Source: Thermodesulfobacteriota bacterium
GTDB lineage: Bacteria; Desulfobacterota; Syntrophorhabdia; Syntrophorhabdales; JANXAF01
Reading direction: 5' to 3'
NCBI GenBank assembly: GCA_025062045.1
Contig: JANXAF010000007.1
Span: 21,454 to 85,453, forward strand
Length of the DNA: 64,000 bases
In this document: piece by piece, positions 16,340 to 24,794 of the stretch
How positions within the stretch are numbered: the first letter of the stretch is position 1
Layout of the letters: the number at the start of each line of letters is the position of its first letter
Notes under the pieces: model-generated
The model's input: the letters and a program-made list of their open reading frames with translations, nothing else
What the model was told of the DNA's origin: nothing
Database searches by the model: none
Position numbers and translations under genes: made by a program

Positions 16340-18487
16340 CTAGGCACCTCCTTTTTTCTCCATCAAAAGTTTCAGTCTTTCTATGTCGCAGGGGAGTTCG
16401 TAAGGCCGTATTCCAGTAGCATCGTATATCGCGTTTACGATGCTTGCCGCTTGCGGTATTAGAGCGGGCTCACCAACACCTTTTGCTCCGAAAGGCCCTG
16501 TGGGTTCCTCATCTTCGACAAGGAATATCTCCACTTCCGGCATATCGAGGGAGGTCGGGATGTAGTAGTCACTGAATGATCTTGTCCTTTGGGGCACATA
16601 CTCTTCCATTAGAGCAAAACCTATCCCCATCGCGATTCCTCCGCATATCTGTCCTTTTACGCCTTCTTTGTTGATCACACATCCCACATCATGAGCGGCA
16701 TAGACCTTGATAACCTTTACGTAACCTACTGCACTATCGACTTCAACTTCTGTCATGTGTGTCGCGTAGGCGTATGTGGCGTACGGTTTTCCGGCCGATG
16801 TTTGCGGATCTAAAGGTGTGGTTGGCGGATCGAAAAATCCCTCAAATACGAAGCTACCAGATTCTTTATGTTTTCTAGCTATTTCCTTTAAACTTCTGCC
16901 TCTGTAGAATCCTTCAGCTTCTAAAAATTCCCTCAGTTTTAACGCTGCATTGTAAGTCGCCCTACCGGAAATGTAAGTTTGTCTGCTTGCGGAAGTTGAG
17001 CCCGCATCCTTTGTGAAATCAGTATCTGCGTGCACTATTTCCACATCGGTCGGTTCTATCCCTATTACCTCACACAGGACCTGTAAAAATACTGTATTCG
17101 AACCTTGGCCAATGTCGCAAGCTCCCGTATAGAGAATAATCTTTCCATCTTCGCTAAGTCTTAAGACTGAAAAAGACGGGTTAGGAATGCCCGTGTTCCC
17201 TATCCCGTAAAACATCGATCCTAAGCCGAATCCCCTGTTCTTTTTTCTATTTCTCGCAGTCCAAATAGGTTCTATTCTTTTTAAGGTCTCCAAATATCCC
17301 ACACTCGATTCTAGAACCTGGGATGTGGCGGTTTTTGAACCTTTCCTTAAACCGTTCTTCATCCTTATATAAAGGGGATCTATTGAGAGTTGCTCGGCCA
17401 AAATATCCATTTGGGATTCATGCGCAAACGCAACTTGAGGAACCCCAAATCCTCTCATGGCACCTGAGATCTGGTTATTGGTATAGAACATTCGGCTTCT
17501 TACGTATACATTTGGCACCTCATAAGGACCTGTCGCATGTATGGCTGCTCTAAGGCATACTGTCTCACCGTACGAGGCATAGGCTCCAGTATCGCCTACA
17601 ATATCAACCTTTACCGCTTGGAGAGTTCCGTCTTTTTTTGCTCCAGTTTTGTACGTGATGATCAGCGGATGTCTTTTCGTATTCACAAGAAAACTCTCTT
17701 CCCTCGTGTACCTTATGAGTACCGGACGCCCCGTGTGGAAGACGGAGAGGGCGACGTAACCTTCCACAGTCATGTCGAGTTTTCCTCCGAAACCACCCCC
17801 CGTCTCGGCCTGGATAATTCTTATTTTCTCTTCCGGAATCTTTAGAATCCTTGAGATCTCTTTTCTTTTGTAGTGGACGTTCTGAGTGGAGGAGTAGATT
17901 ACTATTCTTCCTTTCTCGTCCATAAAGCCGAATGCTGCCTCGGGTTCGAGATAGGCGTGATCTAGCCAAGTTGTTTTGTAAGTCCTTTCGACAATTATGT
18001 CGGAAGCATCGAAACCTAAATCAACATCACCCTTTATCACAAACTTCTCTGTGAGAAGATTTCCGCTTTCATGGATCAAAGTTGAAGATCTCTCTGCCAC
18101 AAGTGGATCATTTATCACCTCTAGATCCTCGTACTCTACATCTATAAGATCAACTGCTTTCCTGGCTAAAGATTCCTTTTCTGCGAGAACTATGAGTATC
18201 GCATCTCCCACAAATCTTACTTTTTTATCGCAGAGCAAAGGCTGATCCTTCCTAATTATTCCAAATGAATTTTCTCCAGGGACATCCTTGGCTTGGATGA
18301 TTCGCAAGATTCCGTCTAATGATTCTGCTTTCCTTGTATCTATTTTTTTTATCAACGCGTGGGGTCTTTTGCTTCGTAGAATGGCACCGTAGATCAGACC
18401 TTCCATGTAAAAATCGGCTGCGTATCTTGCCTCTCCTTTCACTTTAGCGTAGGCATCTATTTTTTCTATTTGCTTTTCGATGGGCAT
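16340..18487 (-). CDS. nicotinate dehydrogenase, molybdopterin subunit (NdhL+NdhM equivalent in one chain)
   Basis: A 715-residue xanthine dehydrogenase-family large subunit. Signatures are AETGGGFGGKLD near 228, AMRGFGVPQ near 335, CDIGQGSNTVF near 440 and the C-terminal FGAKGVGEPALIP with the catalytic Glu about residue 673. By operon position it should hydroxylate nicotinate to 6-hydroxynicotinate. In E. barkeri this subunit is split into NdhL and NdhM; here it is one chain, the usual arrangement for the family. It starts six bases after the FeS/FAD gene. The E. barkeri enzyme contains labile selenium, which cannot be seen in sequence. Substrate is inferred from the neighbours. Confidence 0.8.
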   Translation of the reverse strand: MPIEKQIEKIDAYAKVKGEARYAADFYMEGLIYGAILRSKRPHALIKKIDTRKAESLDGILRIIQAKDVPGENSFGIIRKDQPLLCDKKVRFVGDAILIVLAEKESLARKAVDLIDVEYEDLEVINDPLVAERSSTLIHESGNLLTEKFVIKGDVDLGFDASDIIVERTYKTTWLDHAYLEPEAAFGFMDEKGRIVIYSSTQNVHYKRKEISRILKIPEEKIRIIQAETGGGFGGKLDMTVEGYVALSVFHTGRPVLIRYTREESFLVNTKRHPLIITYKTGAKKDGTLQAVKVDIVGDTGAYASYGETVCLRAAIHATGPYEVPNVYVRSRMFYTNNQISGAMRGFGVPQVAFAHESQMDILAEQLSIDPLYIRMKNGLRKGSKTATSQVLESSVGYLETLKRIEPIWTARNRKKNRGFGLGSMFYGIGNTGIPNPSFSVLRLSEDGKIILYTGACDIGQGSNTVFLQVLCEVIGIEPTDVEIVHADTDFTKDAGSTSASRQTYISGRATYNAALKLREFLEAEGFYRGRSLKEIARKHKESGSFVFEGFFDPPTTPLDPQTSAGKPYATYAYATHMTEVEVDSAVGYVKVIKVYAAHDVGCVINKEGVKGQICGGIAMGIGFALMEEYVPQRTRSFSDYYIPTSLDMPEVEIFLVEDEEPTGPFGAKGVGEPALIPQAASIVNAIYDATGIRPYELPCDIERLKLLMEKKGGA

Positions 18488-18493
18488 GGCTAC

Positions 18494-19792
18494 TTAAGTA
18501 AAGATTCGAATCAAAATATCCCTAATTACGGGAAACTTGTATCTGAATGACGGTCGATCTCCGGAGACACTGAGTATTCCGTCGAAAACTAAACTCAGTA
18601 ATTCCTTTATTACTTTTTCATTTTTTTCCCTTCCTATAAGCCTTTCCTCAAAGGACTTCGCTCTAAACGGTGTAGGTGTACAAGACCCTATCGCAAGCCG
18701 TACATCCTCAAATCTTCCGTCTTTTTCTTTTATTGCATAGGCAAAAGAGACCCTCGATATAGAAAGCGCCTCCCTTTTTGCTACTTTGACGTACCCTTCC
18801 TTAAATCCTTCAAGTTTTTCGAGTTCTATCTGGGTCAAAAGCTCTCCTTTTTCTATAGAAGTTTTGTAGGGTGAGAGTATAAATTGTTCTAGGGGAATCG
18901 TCCTTTCGCCTTTTTTGGATTCCAGCTTACACAACGCGTTATGAATCATAAGGGCAGGTATAGAATCCGCAGCCGGTGATGCATTTATGATGTTTCCACC
19001 TATGGTACCCATGTTCCTTATCTGGGGGCTTCCAACCTTCGAAGAAGCAAAACTTACAGATGGCGCATATTTTCTAAGTACTTCGCTCTCAGAAAGCTCA
19101 TCATACGTAGTCGATGCCTTTATCACTACCTTTCCGTTTTCCTCTTTCACTCCTTTTAGATCGGGGCAGCATGTTATGTCGAGAAGTTCACTCTCCATCT
19201 CTTTACCCCTCAGCCTCAAAAGGAGGTCCGTACCTCCTGCCACGATATTTAGTTCTTTTATCTCTGAAAGTTCAAAAAGGATCTCATCTTTCGTTTTCGT
19301 TACACTTTCGGAGAAATCTATCCCTTCGTCCTCTTCGATCATCTTTGATACGCTTGCTATTGCCTCCACGATTTGTATATACCCCGTACACCTACACAAA
19401 TTACCACTTATTGCAAGTTTTATATCTTCAAGCGTAGGATTTCTGTTTTTTTTAAGGAGCGCATAGGCAGATATGATCATTCCAGGTGTACAAAAACCGC
19501 ACTGGACAGCCCCGTGCTTTATAAATGCTTCCTGAAGGGGATGGAGTCCACGGCTGGACAAATATTCGACCGTCTTTACATGTTTTCCTTTTACCTTTTT
19601 TGCCAAGGTGAGGCAGGAATAGACGGCTTTTCCATCTACAAGAACCGTACAGGCACCACACTCCCCTATCCCACATCCCTCTTTTACGCTTTTTATTTTA
19701 AGCCTCTCCCTCAAAGTGTAAAGCAGGGTTTCTTTTTTTTCGACCCAAACTTCACAATCAGCATTGTTTAGGATGAATCTTATTTTCTCCAC
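18494..19792 (-). CDS. nicotinate dehydrogenase, fused [2Fe-2S] and FAD subunits (NdhS-NdhF equivalent)
   Basis: A 432-residue fusion. Residues 1-155 are the two-[2Fe-2S] subunit, with CGIGECGACTVL, the Cys of YSCLTL, CGFCTPGM and CRCTGY. Residues about 165-432 are the FAD subunit, with NIVAGGTDLLLRL, GSPQIRNMGTIGGNI and a C-terminal CO_deh_flav_C-like region (RLAIGSCTPTPFRAK). In E. barkeri these are separate genes (ndhS and ndhF). The start is GTG with a GGTAGGT stretch upstream. It precedes the molybdopterin subunit and follows the TRAP transporter by three bases. Confidence 0.82.
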   Translation of the reverse strand: MEKIRFILNNADCEVWVEKKETLLYTLRERLKIKSVKEGCGIGECGACTVLVDGKAVYSCLTLAKKVKGKHVKTVEYLSSRGLHPLQEAFIKHGAVQCGFCTPGMIISAYALLKKNRNPTLEDIKLAISGNLCRCTGYIQIVEAIASVSKMIEEDEGIDFSESVTKTKDEILFELSEIKELNIVAGGTDLLLRLRGKEMESELLDITCCPDLKGVKEENGKVVIKASTTYDELSESEVLRKYAPSVSFASSKVGSPQIRNMGTIGGNIINASPAADSIPALMIHNALCKLESKKGERTIPLEQFILSPYKTSIEKGELLTQIELEKLEGFKEGYVKVAKREALSISRVSFAYAIKEKDGRFEDVRLAIGSCTPTPFRAKSFEERLIGREKNEKVIKELLSLVFDGILSVSGDRPSFRYKFPVIRDILIRIFT

Positions 19793-19795
19793 TTT

Positions 19796-21103
19796 TTACC
19801 TACCCATGAGTGTTGGAAGGAAGAGTGCTATTTGGGGAAAAAGAATAACCAGTGCGACAACAATAAATATGGAAAAAAGGAAAGGAGCTGCGCCCTTGAA
19901 TATTTCGAACATGGGTACGTCTTTTACCATTCCCGCAAGCGTATATACGTTTAGTCCAACAGGTGGGGTAATAAGCCCGGCCTCCATCATGAGAACTGCT
20001 ACAACCCCAAACCAGATGGGATCGAATTTTAATGCCACAATCACCGGAAATATGACAGGAAGCGTAAGAACCATCATTGACACAGCGTCAAGAAAACACC
20101 CAAGAAGGAGGTAAATGAGAATAACGATTATTAGGATCAGGTACCTCGATAGTGGGAGGGAACCAATCCATTCGGAAACGATGCTAGGAATTGTGGAAAG
20201 AGCGAGGAAATAACTAAAGATCGTAGCACCGGCAACGAGAAAAAGGACAAAAGTTGAAATTCTTGCCATTTCAAGAAGGGCAGTGAATAGCCCTTTGAAC
20301 GTCAGTTTTCTTTTGATGAGGGTCAAAACGAAGAGCGCAAAAGCACCGAGGCCACCTGCCTCCGTTGGATTTATAAAGCCAAAGTAAATTCCCCCCATGA
20401 CTATGAAAAAGACTAGAAGCGCTTCCCAAACCCCTTTTAGTGCCTTAATTTTTTCTCCAAGCGGAACGCTTTCTAATATCTTCGGGGCAAGGGATGGATT
20501 TATTTTAACTTGCACAAAGACAACGAGCATATAAGAGAGAGCAAGGAACATTCCGGGGAGAATCCCTGAGACAAGAAGCTTTCCTATCGATTGCTCTGTG
20601 AGCATCCCGTAAATTACAAATCCGAGACTGGGTGGTATAAGAAAACTCAGCGTACCTCCCGCTGCTATTACGCCCGTTGCGAGCCTTGGATGGTAGTTGA
20701 ACCTCCTCATTTGCGGAAGGGCAATATTTCCCATAGCTGCTGTTGCAGCAACAGAGGATCCACTGACAGCTGCAAAACCTGCACAGGCACCGATTGTTGC
20801 AATCCCAAGCCCTCCGGGCAACCTTCTTAGCCACTTATCAAAGGCATCGTAAAGTTCTGCCGTTATACCAGCCTGGGTAGCAAAACTTCCCATAAGGACA
20901 AAAAGGGGGATTATGGTGTAAGGATAGTGGGAAGCCACTTCATATATGGTTCTACCCAGAACGCCAAGTGCTGCCTCGAATGAAGAGAGAACACAAATCC
21001 CGAAAAATCCGACAAACATCATAAGGAAGGCGATAGGCATCCCTAAAAGAAGAAGAACTACAACGAGAATACATCCCAAAACACCGAAAAGTACTGGATC
21101 CAT
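19796..21103 (-). CDS. dctM: TRAP transporter large permease, DctM type
   Basis: A 435-residue protein with about a dozen hydrophobic segments and DctM-family features: the GMPIAFLMMFVGFFG start, SHYPYTIIPLFVLMGSFA, GSSVAATAAMGNIALPQM near 120, ASGGTLSFLIPPSLGFVIYG-like AAGGTLSFLIPPS near 148, and the final GLITPPVGLNVY. It is the sodium- or proton-coupled channel unit of a TRAP carrier. It follows dctQ by one base. Its position in the operon argues for uptake of nicotinate or a derivative. Confidence 0.9.
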   Translation of the reverse strand: MDPVLFGVLGCILVVVLLLLGMPIAFLMMFVGFFGICVLSSFEAALGVLGRTIYEVASHYPYTIIPLFVLMGSFATQAGITAELYDAFDKWLRRLPGGLGIATIGACAGFAAVSGSSVAATAAMGNIALPQMRRFNYHPRLATGVIAAGGTLSFLIPPSLGFVIYGMLTEQSIGKLLVSGILPGMFLALSYMLVVFVQVKINPSLAPKILESVPLGEKIKALKGVWEALLVFFIVMGGIYFGFINPTEAGGLGAFALFVLTLIKRKLTFKGLFTALLEMARISTFVLFLVAGATIFSYFLALSTIPSIVSEWIGSLPLSRYLILIIVILIYLLLGCFLDAVSMMVLTLPVIFPVIVALKFDPIWFGVVAVLMMEAGLITPPVGLNVYTLAGMVKDVPMFEIFKGAAPFLFSIFIVVALVILFPQIALFLPTLMGR

Positions 21104-21104
21104 C

Positions 21105-21584
21105 CTACCCCTCTTCTCTTTTCCTTAAGAGACGTAAAAATTCCACGGAGAATTCCGCCAAAAGAAGTAATCCGGCAACGAAGACTAAAAATCTAAAAGG
21201 TTTCTGGGGAATCCTTAACATGTCCGAAACAGTCTTCTCTTCCAGTGCCTGGGTAAGTCCCTGATATGTGAGTATGGAAATTACAATCATGGAAAGCACA
21301 TTTGTGATCAACTGGATTATCCTTCTTCGTTGAGGCGAGAGTCGGCTTGTTACAAAGTCAACACCTACATGGCCTTTTATCTGCTGCGTGTATCCAGCAC
21401 CTAAAAGTACTATAACACAGAGCATATACTCACAAAGCTCAACCGCCCCAGGAAGAGGTTTGGAAAAGAAGGATCTGCCCATTGCGTCAAATGTGGTGAT
21501 AAACATTAGGGGGATGGCAAAGAACATCCCCCCAATGCATGAAAGATATGTAATTTTCTGAATTAAATTCTGGATCCGCTCCAT
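21105..21584 (-). CDS. dctQ: TRAP transporter small permease, DctQ type
   Basis: A 159-residue protein with four hydrophobic segments, the size and shape of DctQ small subunits. Family residues such as the Arg and Glu in FDAMGRSFFSKPLPGAVELCEYMLC and the GHVGVDFV stretch are present. It links the binding protein to the large permease. It lies between dctP and dctM with almost no spacing. Confidence 0.85.
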   Translation of the reverse strand: MERIQNLIQKITYLSCIGGMFFAIPLMFITTFDAMGRSFFSKPLPGAVELCEYMLCVIVLLGAGYTQQIKGHVGVDFVTSRLSPQRRRIIQLITNVLSMIVISILTYQGLTQALEEKTVSDMLRIPQKPFRFLVFVAGLLLLAEFSVEFLRLLRKREEG

Positions 21585-21587
21585 TTT

Positions 21588-22673
21588 TTAAAGTTTCTTA
21601 AACTCGGGCGGACAGGCTACAAGTTCAATACCCCTTTTCTCACACTCTTCATTCATTATCGCCACAGCCTTTCTTGCAGGAAGCCCTTTTGCCTCAAGAT
21701 CCCTTACCCATGCTCTTGTTACGTCCTGGAATCTTTTGTACCACTCGCTGGCTTCTGCCTTTGAAAGTTCGACGAACTTCACACCATGCGCAGCGATATT
21801 CTTCATTATCTCCTTATAAACTTCTCTCGTCAGGCCTCCTGTTGTTCTGAAAGGATTTGAACAGACTTCCTCTATTAACTTTTTCTGATCATCCGGAAGC
21901 CTCTCCCAGAACTTAAGGTTAATCGCAACACCTTCAGAAACACATCCAAAAGTTAGAATAGTTGCGTGCTTTGCAACTTCATAGAGCTTAAAGCCTTCGA
22001 TAAGCGGAGGACAAGTCACAAGTCCATCTACGGTCCCAGTCTCCATAGCCATATAGACCTCACCAAGTGGCATAAAAACGGGCTCAGCCCCTAAAGCTTT
22101 AATATAATGGGTCTGGTGGCCCCCGGGGGACCTGATCTTTAGACCTTTAAGATCAGCGAGTTTAGATATGGGCTTCTTTGTCCAGATAAAAGACTGGATG
22201 CATCCATTAAGCTCTATGATCTTTACATCCTTGAATTCGTCTTTTAAAATCCTTTGATAAACGGCGTTACCAATATCGGCCGCTATGTCCTTTCCATCAA
22301 TCCATACAGCTAAAGATAGAACATCCGTTAAAGGGAACCTTCCTGGCGTCCACGTCGCCGTAAAATAACCCATATCCGAAAGCCCCTTGGCAACTATGTC
22401 ATAATGCTCCGGACCTTTACCCAGCGCCGCTCCAGCATACATGGTATATGCGATTTTTCCTCCGCTCCTCCTTTTCAATTCTTCAAGCATGGGAACCCAA
22501 ACAGTCTTTACCTCCCTTCCCACAGGAGGATGCCAGGTGCTGAACCTGATATTTGTCGTCTGGGCGTTTAAAACCTTTATCCCTCCATCGAATAACCCTA
22601 AACCTAAGGCGGCCCCGCCAACGAAAATTGTCCTTAAAAAGTCTCTTCTCGTAATATTACAAGTATCACACAT
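21588..22673 (-). CDS. dctP: TRAP transporter substrate-binding protein, DctP type, with Tat signal
   Basis: A 361-residue periplasmic binding protein of the DctP family. The N-terminus has a twin-arginine signal (TRRDFLRT followed by a short hydrophobic stretch to about residue 37), so it is probably exported folded. Family segments include IRFSTWHPPVG, GLKIRSPGG with the conserved Arg near 180 that usually binds a substrate carboxylate, and MALGEVY-like MPLGEVYMAMETGTVDG. The frame extends to ATG 22718, overlapping the previous gene, but GGGGGAAAAAGAC before the ATG at 22673 favours the shorter form. The carboxylate-binding Arg fits nicotinate as cargo; this is inferred from the operon. Confidence 0.85.
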   Translation of the reverse strand: MCDTCNITRRDFLRTIFVGGAALGLGLFDGGIKVLNAQTTNIRFSTWHPPVGREVKTVWVPMLEELKRRSGGKIAYTMYAGAALGKGPEHYDIVAKGLSDMGYFTATWTPGRFPLTDVLSLAVWIDGKDIAADIGNAVYQRILKDEFKDVKIIELNGCIQSFIWTKKPISKLADLKGLKIRSPGGHQTHYIKALGAEPVFMPLGEVYMAMETGTVDGLVTCPPLIEGFKLYEVAKHATILTFGCVSEGVAINLKFWERLPDDQKKLIEEVCSNPFRTTGGLTREVYKEIMKNIAAHGVKFVELSKAEASEWYKRFQDVTRAWVRDLEAKGLPARKAVAIMNEECEKRGIELVACPPEFKKL

Positions 22674-22708
22674 GTCTTTTTCCCCCTTTCCATGTTTTTT
22701 ATGATTTT

Positions 22709-24196
22709 TTATGCCCATCTTACTGTAACTGTCTTTTGATCGAGAAAGAGCCGTACCGAATCGAATCTAGATTTCGCAATCCCATAAAACGATTCCTTCT
22801 TCGAGCCCAGAGGAAAGAACGCATATGGCTGCGGAATACCTACATTTATTCCTATATTGCCGACATTACACTCCTTTACAAATTTCCGTGCCTTTCTTCC
22901 ACTTTCCGTTATAAGGCAGGCAGAATGTCCGTACTCGGTCTTTGAGTTTATCCACTCTATGGCCTCATCTAGAGAGCTTGCCCGCATAAGGTTTGCAACA
23001 GGACCAAAAGATTCAATCTTTGCGATCTCCATGTCGGGATGAACATCCTCAAAGATCGTTGGCCCTAAAAAGTAACCCTTTTCATAACCTTCAACTTTTA
23101 AGCCCCTTCCGTCAAGGATAAGTTTTGCTCCCTCTTCCACCCCCTTTTCGATAAAGTTTATCACTCTCTTTTTATTCTCTTCCGTCGTCATAGGTCCCAT
23201 CTCAGTCTCTTCCAAAAGTCCGTATCCGACTTTCATCCTTTTTGCCGCCTCCACAAACTTTTCTTTGAGTTCTTCGTAAATCTTCCCTATAATTACGACG
23301 TTGTCCGATCCAAGGCACCTCTGTCCGGACATACCGAAACAGCCCCTCAAAAGATAGACACAAGCCTCATCGATATTGGCATCCTCCTCCACGACTATGT
23401 AATTTTTTCCGTTTCCGTTTATGGATGCTCTTTTACCTAGCTTTCCGCAAAGATCATACAGCATCTTCCCAACTGCGGACGAACCTATGAATCCCAAACC
23501 CGCTATCCTTTTGTCAGTTATTATTCTGTGATTAAGTTCAAATTTCTTCCCGATGTGGATTAAATTTAATACTCCCTTAGGCAAGCCTACTTCATCACAT
23601 GCCCTAAATACGGCCTCCGAAGCGAGAGGACACTGCCAACTCGGTGACACCACAACAGTGCAGCCGCAAGCCAAAGCGTATGGTACAAAGGAGGACCATG
23701 CATGCATCGGTATGTTTCCTGGTGTTATTATGAGAAAAACGCCAACAGGCTCCCAGAGCATGTAACAGTCTATTCCTTGCGCAAGTTGCTGAACGTATTC
23801 TCCCTTATAAAAGCTATATAGTGCACCTGATGCCGATTCTATGTTTTCGATAACCCTATCCAACGTTCCCCTTGAGTCCCTAATGGCCCTTCCGTGGTCC
23901 TGGGAGAGGATTTTCGAGAGCGCTTCGTGCCGTTCTTCAAATTTGGCCCGAAGTCTGTTTATATAGTCAGCCCTGTCTCTGAAGGGAACTTCCCTCCATT
24001 TTTTGAAAGCCTGGTACGCGGATTCGATCGCATACTCCACCTCTTCTTCAGTAGCGATTGGTACTTCTGCGATCTCTTCTCCTTTTCCAGGATCCGTATC
24101 GTAGAATACTTCATTCGATTTCGATTCGACCCATTCACCGTTTATGAAGAATTTAAGCCTTCCGTAATGATCCTTTAAACCATCAAAAAATCCCAT
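22709..24196 (-). CDS. aldehyde dehydrogenase of methylmalonate-semialdehyde dehydrogenase type; predicted 2-formylglutarate to glutaryl-CoA
   Basis: A 495-residue aldehyde dehydrogenase most like MmsA/IolA. The catalytic Cys is in SGQRCLGS, preceded by Arg as in that family. A second Arg (LDRVIEN, about 113) matches the other carboxylate-binding Arg. The usual general-base Glu of ordinary ALDHs is missing: the site reads NGNGKN instead of ELGGK, as in CoA-acylating members. These enzymes turn a malonate semialdehyde into acyl-CoA plus CO2. 2-Formylglutarate, the product of enamidase, is a 2-(carboxyethyl)malonate semialdehyde, so the expected product is glutaryl-CoA. Strong GAGGAGGG ribosome site. 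The reaction is inferred. A non-decarboxylating oxidation is the alternative. Confidence 0.82.
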   Translation of the reverse strand: MGFFDGLKDHYGRLKFFINGEWVESKSNEVFYDTDPGKGEEIAEVPIATEEEVEYAIESAYQAFKKWREVPFRDRADYINRLRAKFEERHEALSKILSQDHGRAIRDSRGTLDRVIENIESASGALYSFYKGEYVQQLAQGIDCYMLWEPVGVFLIITPGNIPMHAWSSFVPYALACGCTVVVSPSWQCPLASEAVFRACDEVGLPKGVLNLIHIGKKFELNHRIITDKRIAGLGFIGSSAVGKMLYDLCGKLGKRASINGNGKNYIVVEEDANIDEACVYLLRGCFGMSGQRCLGSDNVVIIGKIYEELKEKFVEAAKRMKVGYGLLEETEMGPMTTEENKKRVINFIEKGVEEGAKLILDGRGLKVEGYEKGYFLGPTIFEDVHPDMEIAKIESFGPVANLMRASSLDEAIEWINSKTEYGHSACLITESGRKARKFVKECNVGNIGINVGIPQPYAFFPLGSKKESFYGIAKSRFDSVRLFLDQKTVTVRWA

Positions 24197-24205
24197 AGTC
24201 CCTCC

Positions 24206-24751
24206 TCAGAAGGTCGGTGGAGTAATAACCCATATTATGTGGACTTCCTCTTTCCCCTCATTTACCCAATCGTGGGGAATCCTAGACGAAAAGTAAAAAC
24301 TTTCCCCCTGCCTTATGATGTGTGTTTTATCATTTAGTCTTAGTACCATCTCCCCTTTTATAACGAAGCCGAACTCCTCGCCGTCATGAGAGTACATCCC
24401 GTGTGAACCACCCCCCGGTTTTATTACGGTGTAGAAAGGTTGCATTCTCTTGTTTGTTACATTTTTGACGAGAGACTGGATCTTCGCATCCCACCTTTTA
24501 AGATGGATATCAATTCTATCCTCTTCTTTCGTAACCACATCTTCATCATTCACATTATCCATAAAGAAATCGACTATATTTACGCCCAGTGCGCTTGCTA
24601 TCTTTTTCAACGTGGATATCGAAGGCTCAGTTTTTCCATTCTCGACTTGGGAAATAAACGCAGGCGTACAACCAACCCGCAACGATAACTCCCGTAACGT
24701 AAGGCCTTTGGCTTCCCTAAGTTGCCGTAACTTCATTCCGAGGTCTACCAT
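24206..24751 (-). CDS. XRE-family regulator with cupin domain, likely controller of the nicotinate operon
   Basis: A 181-residue regulator from ATG 24751. Residues about 5-60 form an XRE helix-turn-helix (LRELSLRVGCTPAFISQVENGKTEPS). The C-terminal half is a cupin (about 105-178: GEEFGFVIKGEMVLRLNDK, then FYFSSRIPHDW with a metal-type His), which probably senses a small ligand. The frame reaches GTG at 24763, and ATG 24736 is also possible; none has a clear ribosome site. A consensus -35 ends about 40 bases upstream, so the transcript leader must be very short. It is the first gene of the operon and overlaps an inverted repeat, so self-regulation is likely. Confidence 0.85.
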   Translation of the reverse strand: MVDLGMKLRQLREAKGLTLRELSLRVGCTPAFISQVENGKTEPSISTLKKIASALGVNIVDFFMDNVNDEDVVTKEEDRIDIHLKRWDAKIQSLVKNVTNKRMQPFYTVIKPGGGSHGMYSHDGEEFGFVIKGEMVLRLNDKTHIIRQGESFYFSSRIPHDWVNEGKEEVHIIWVITPPTF

Positions 24752-24790
24752 GTTAAGTTTCACTTAAACTACTAAACTACACTTAACATG
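24749..24790. promoter_or_regulatory. inverted repeat with three ACTTAA half-sites, candidate operator of the nicotinate operon
   Basis: CATGTTAAGT (24749-24758) and ACTTAACATG (24781-24790) are perfect inverted 10-mers, with centres about 32 bp (three helix turns) apart. A third ACTTAA half-site lies at 24762-24767. The outer arms touch the -35 box on one side and the regulator's start codon on the other, so a bound protein would block the promoter. The XRE-cupin protein is the obvious candidate to bind it. Confidence 0.6.
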
Positions 24791-24794
24791 TCAA
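24766..24794 (-). promoter_or_regulatory. predicted promoter of the nicotinate operon
   Basis: On the minus strand a perfect TTGACA (24794-24789) is followed after 17 bases by TAGTTT (24771-24766), a weak -10. The expected transcription start is near 24759, which would give the regulator a leader of about 8 bases to ATG 24751 or about 23 to ATG 24736. The weak -10 would suit a promoter that is kept low or needs help. The -35 box adjoins the metallophosphoesterase stop codon. Confidence 0.5.
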
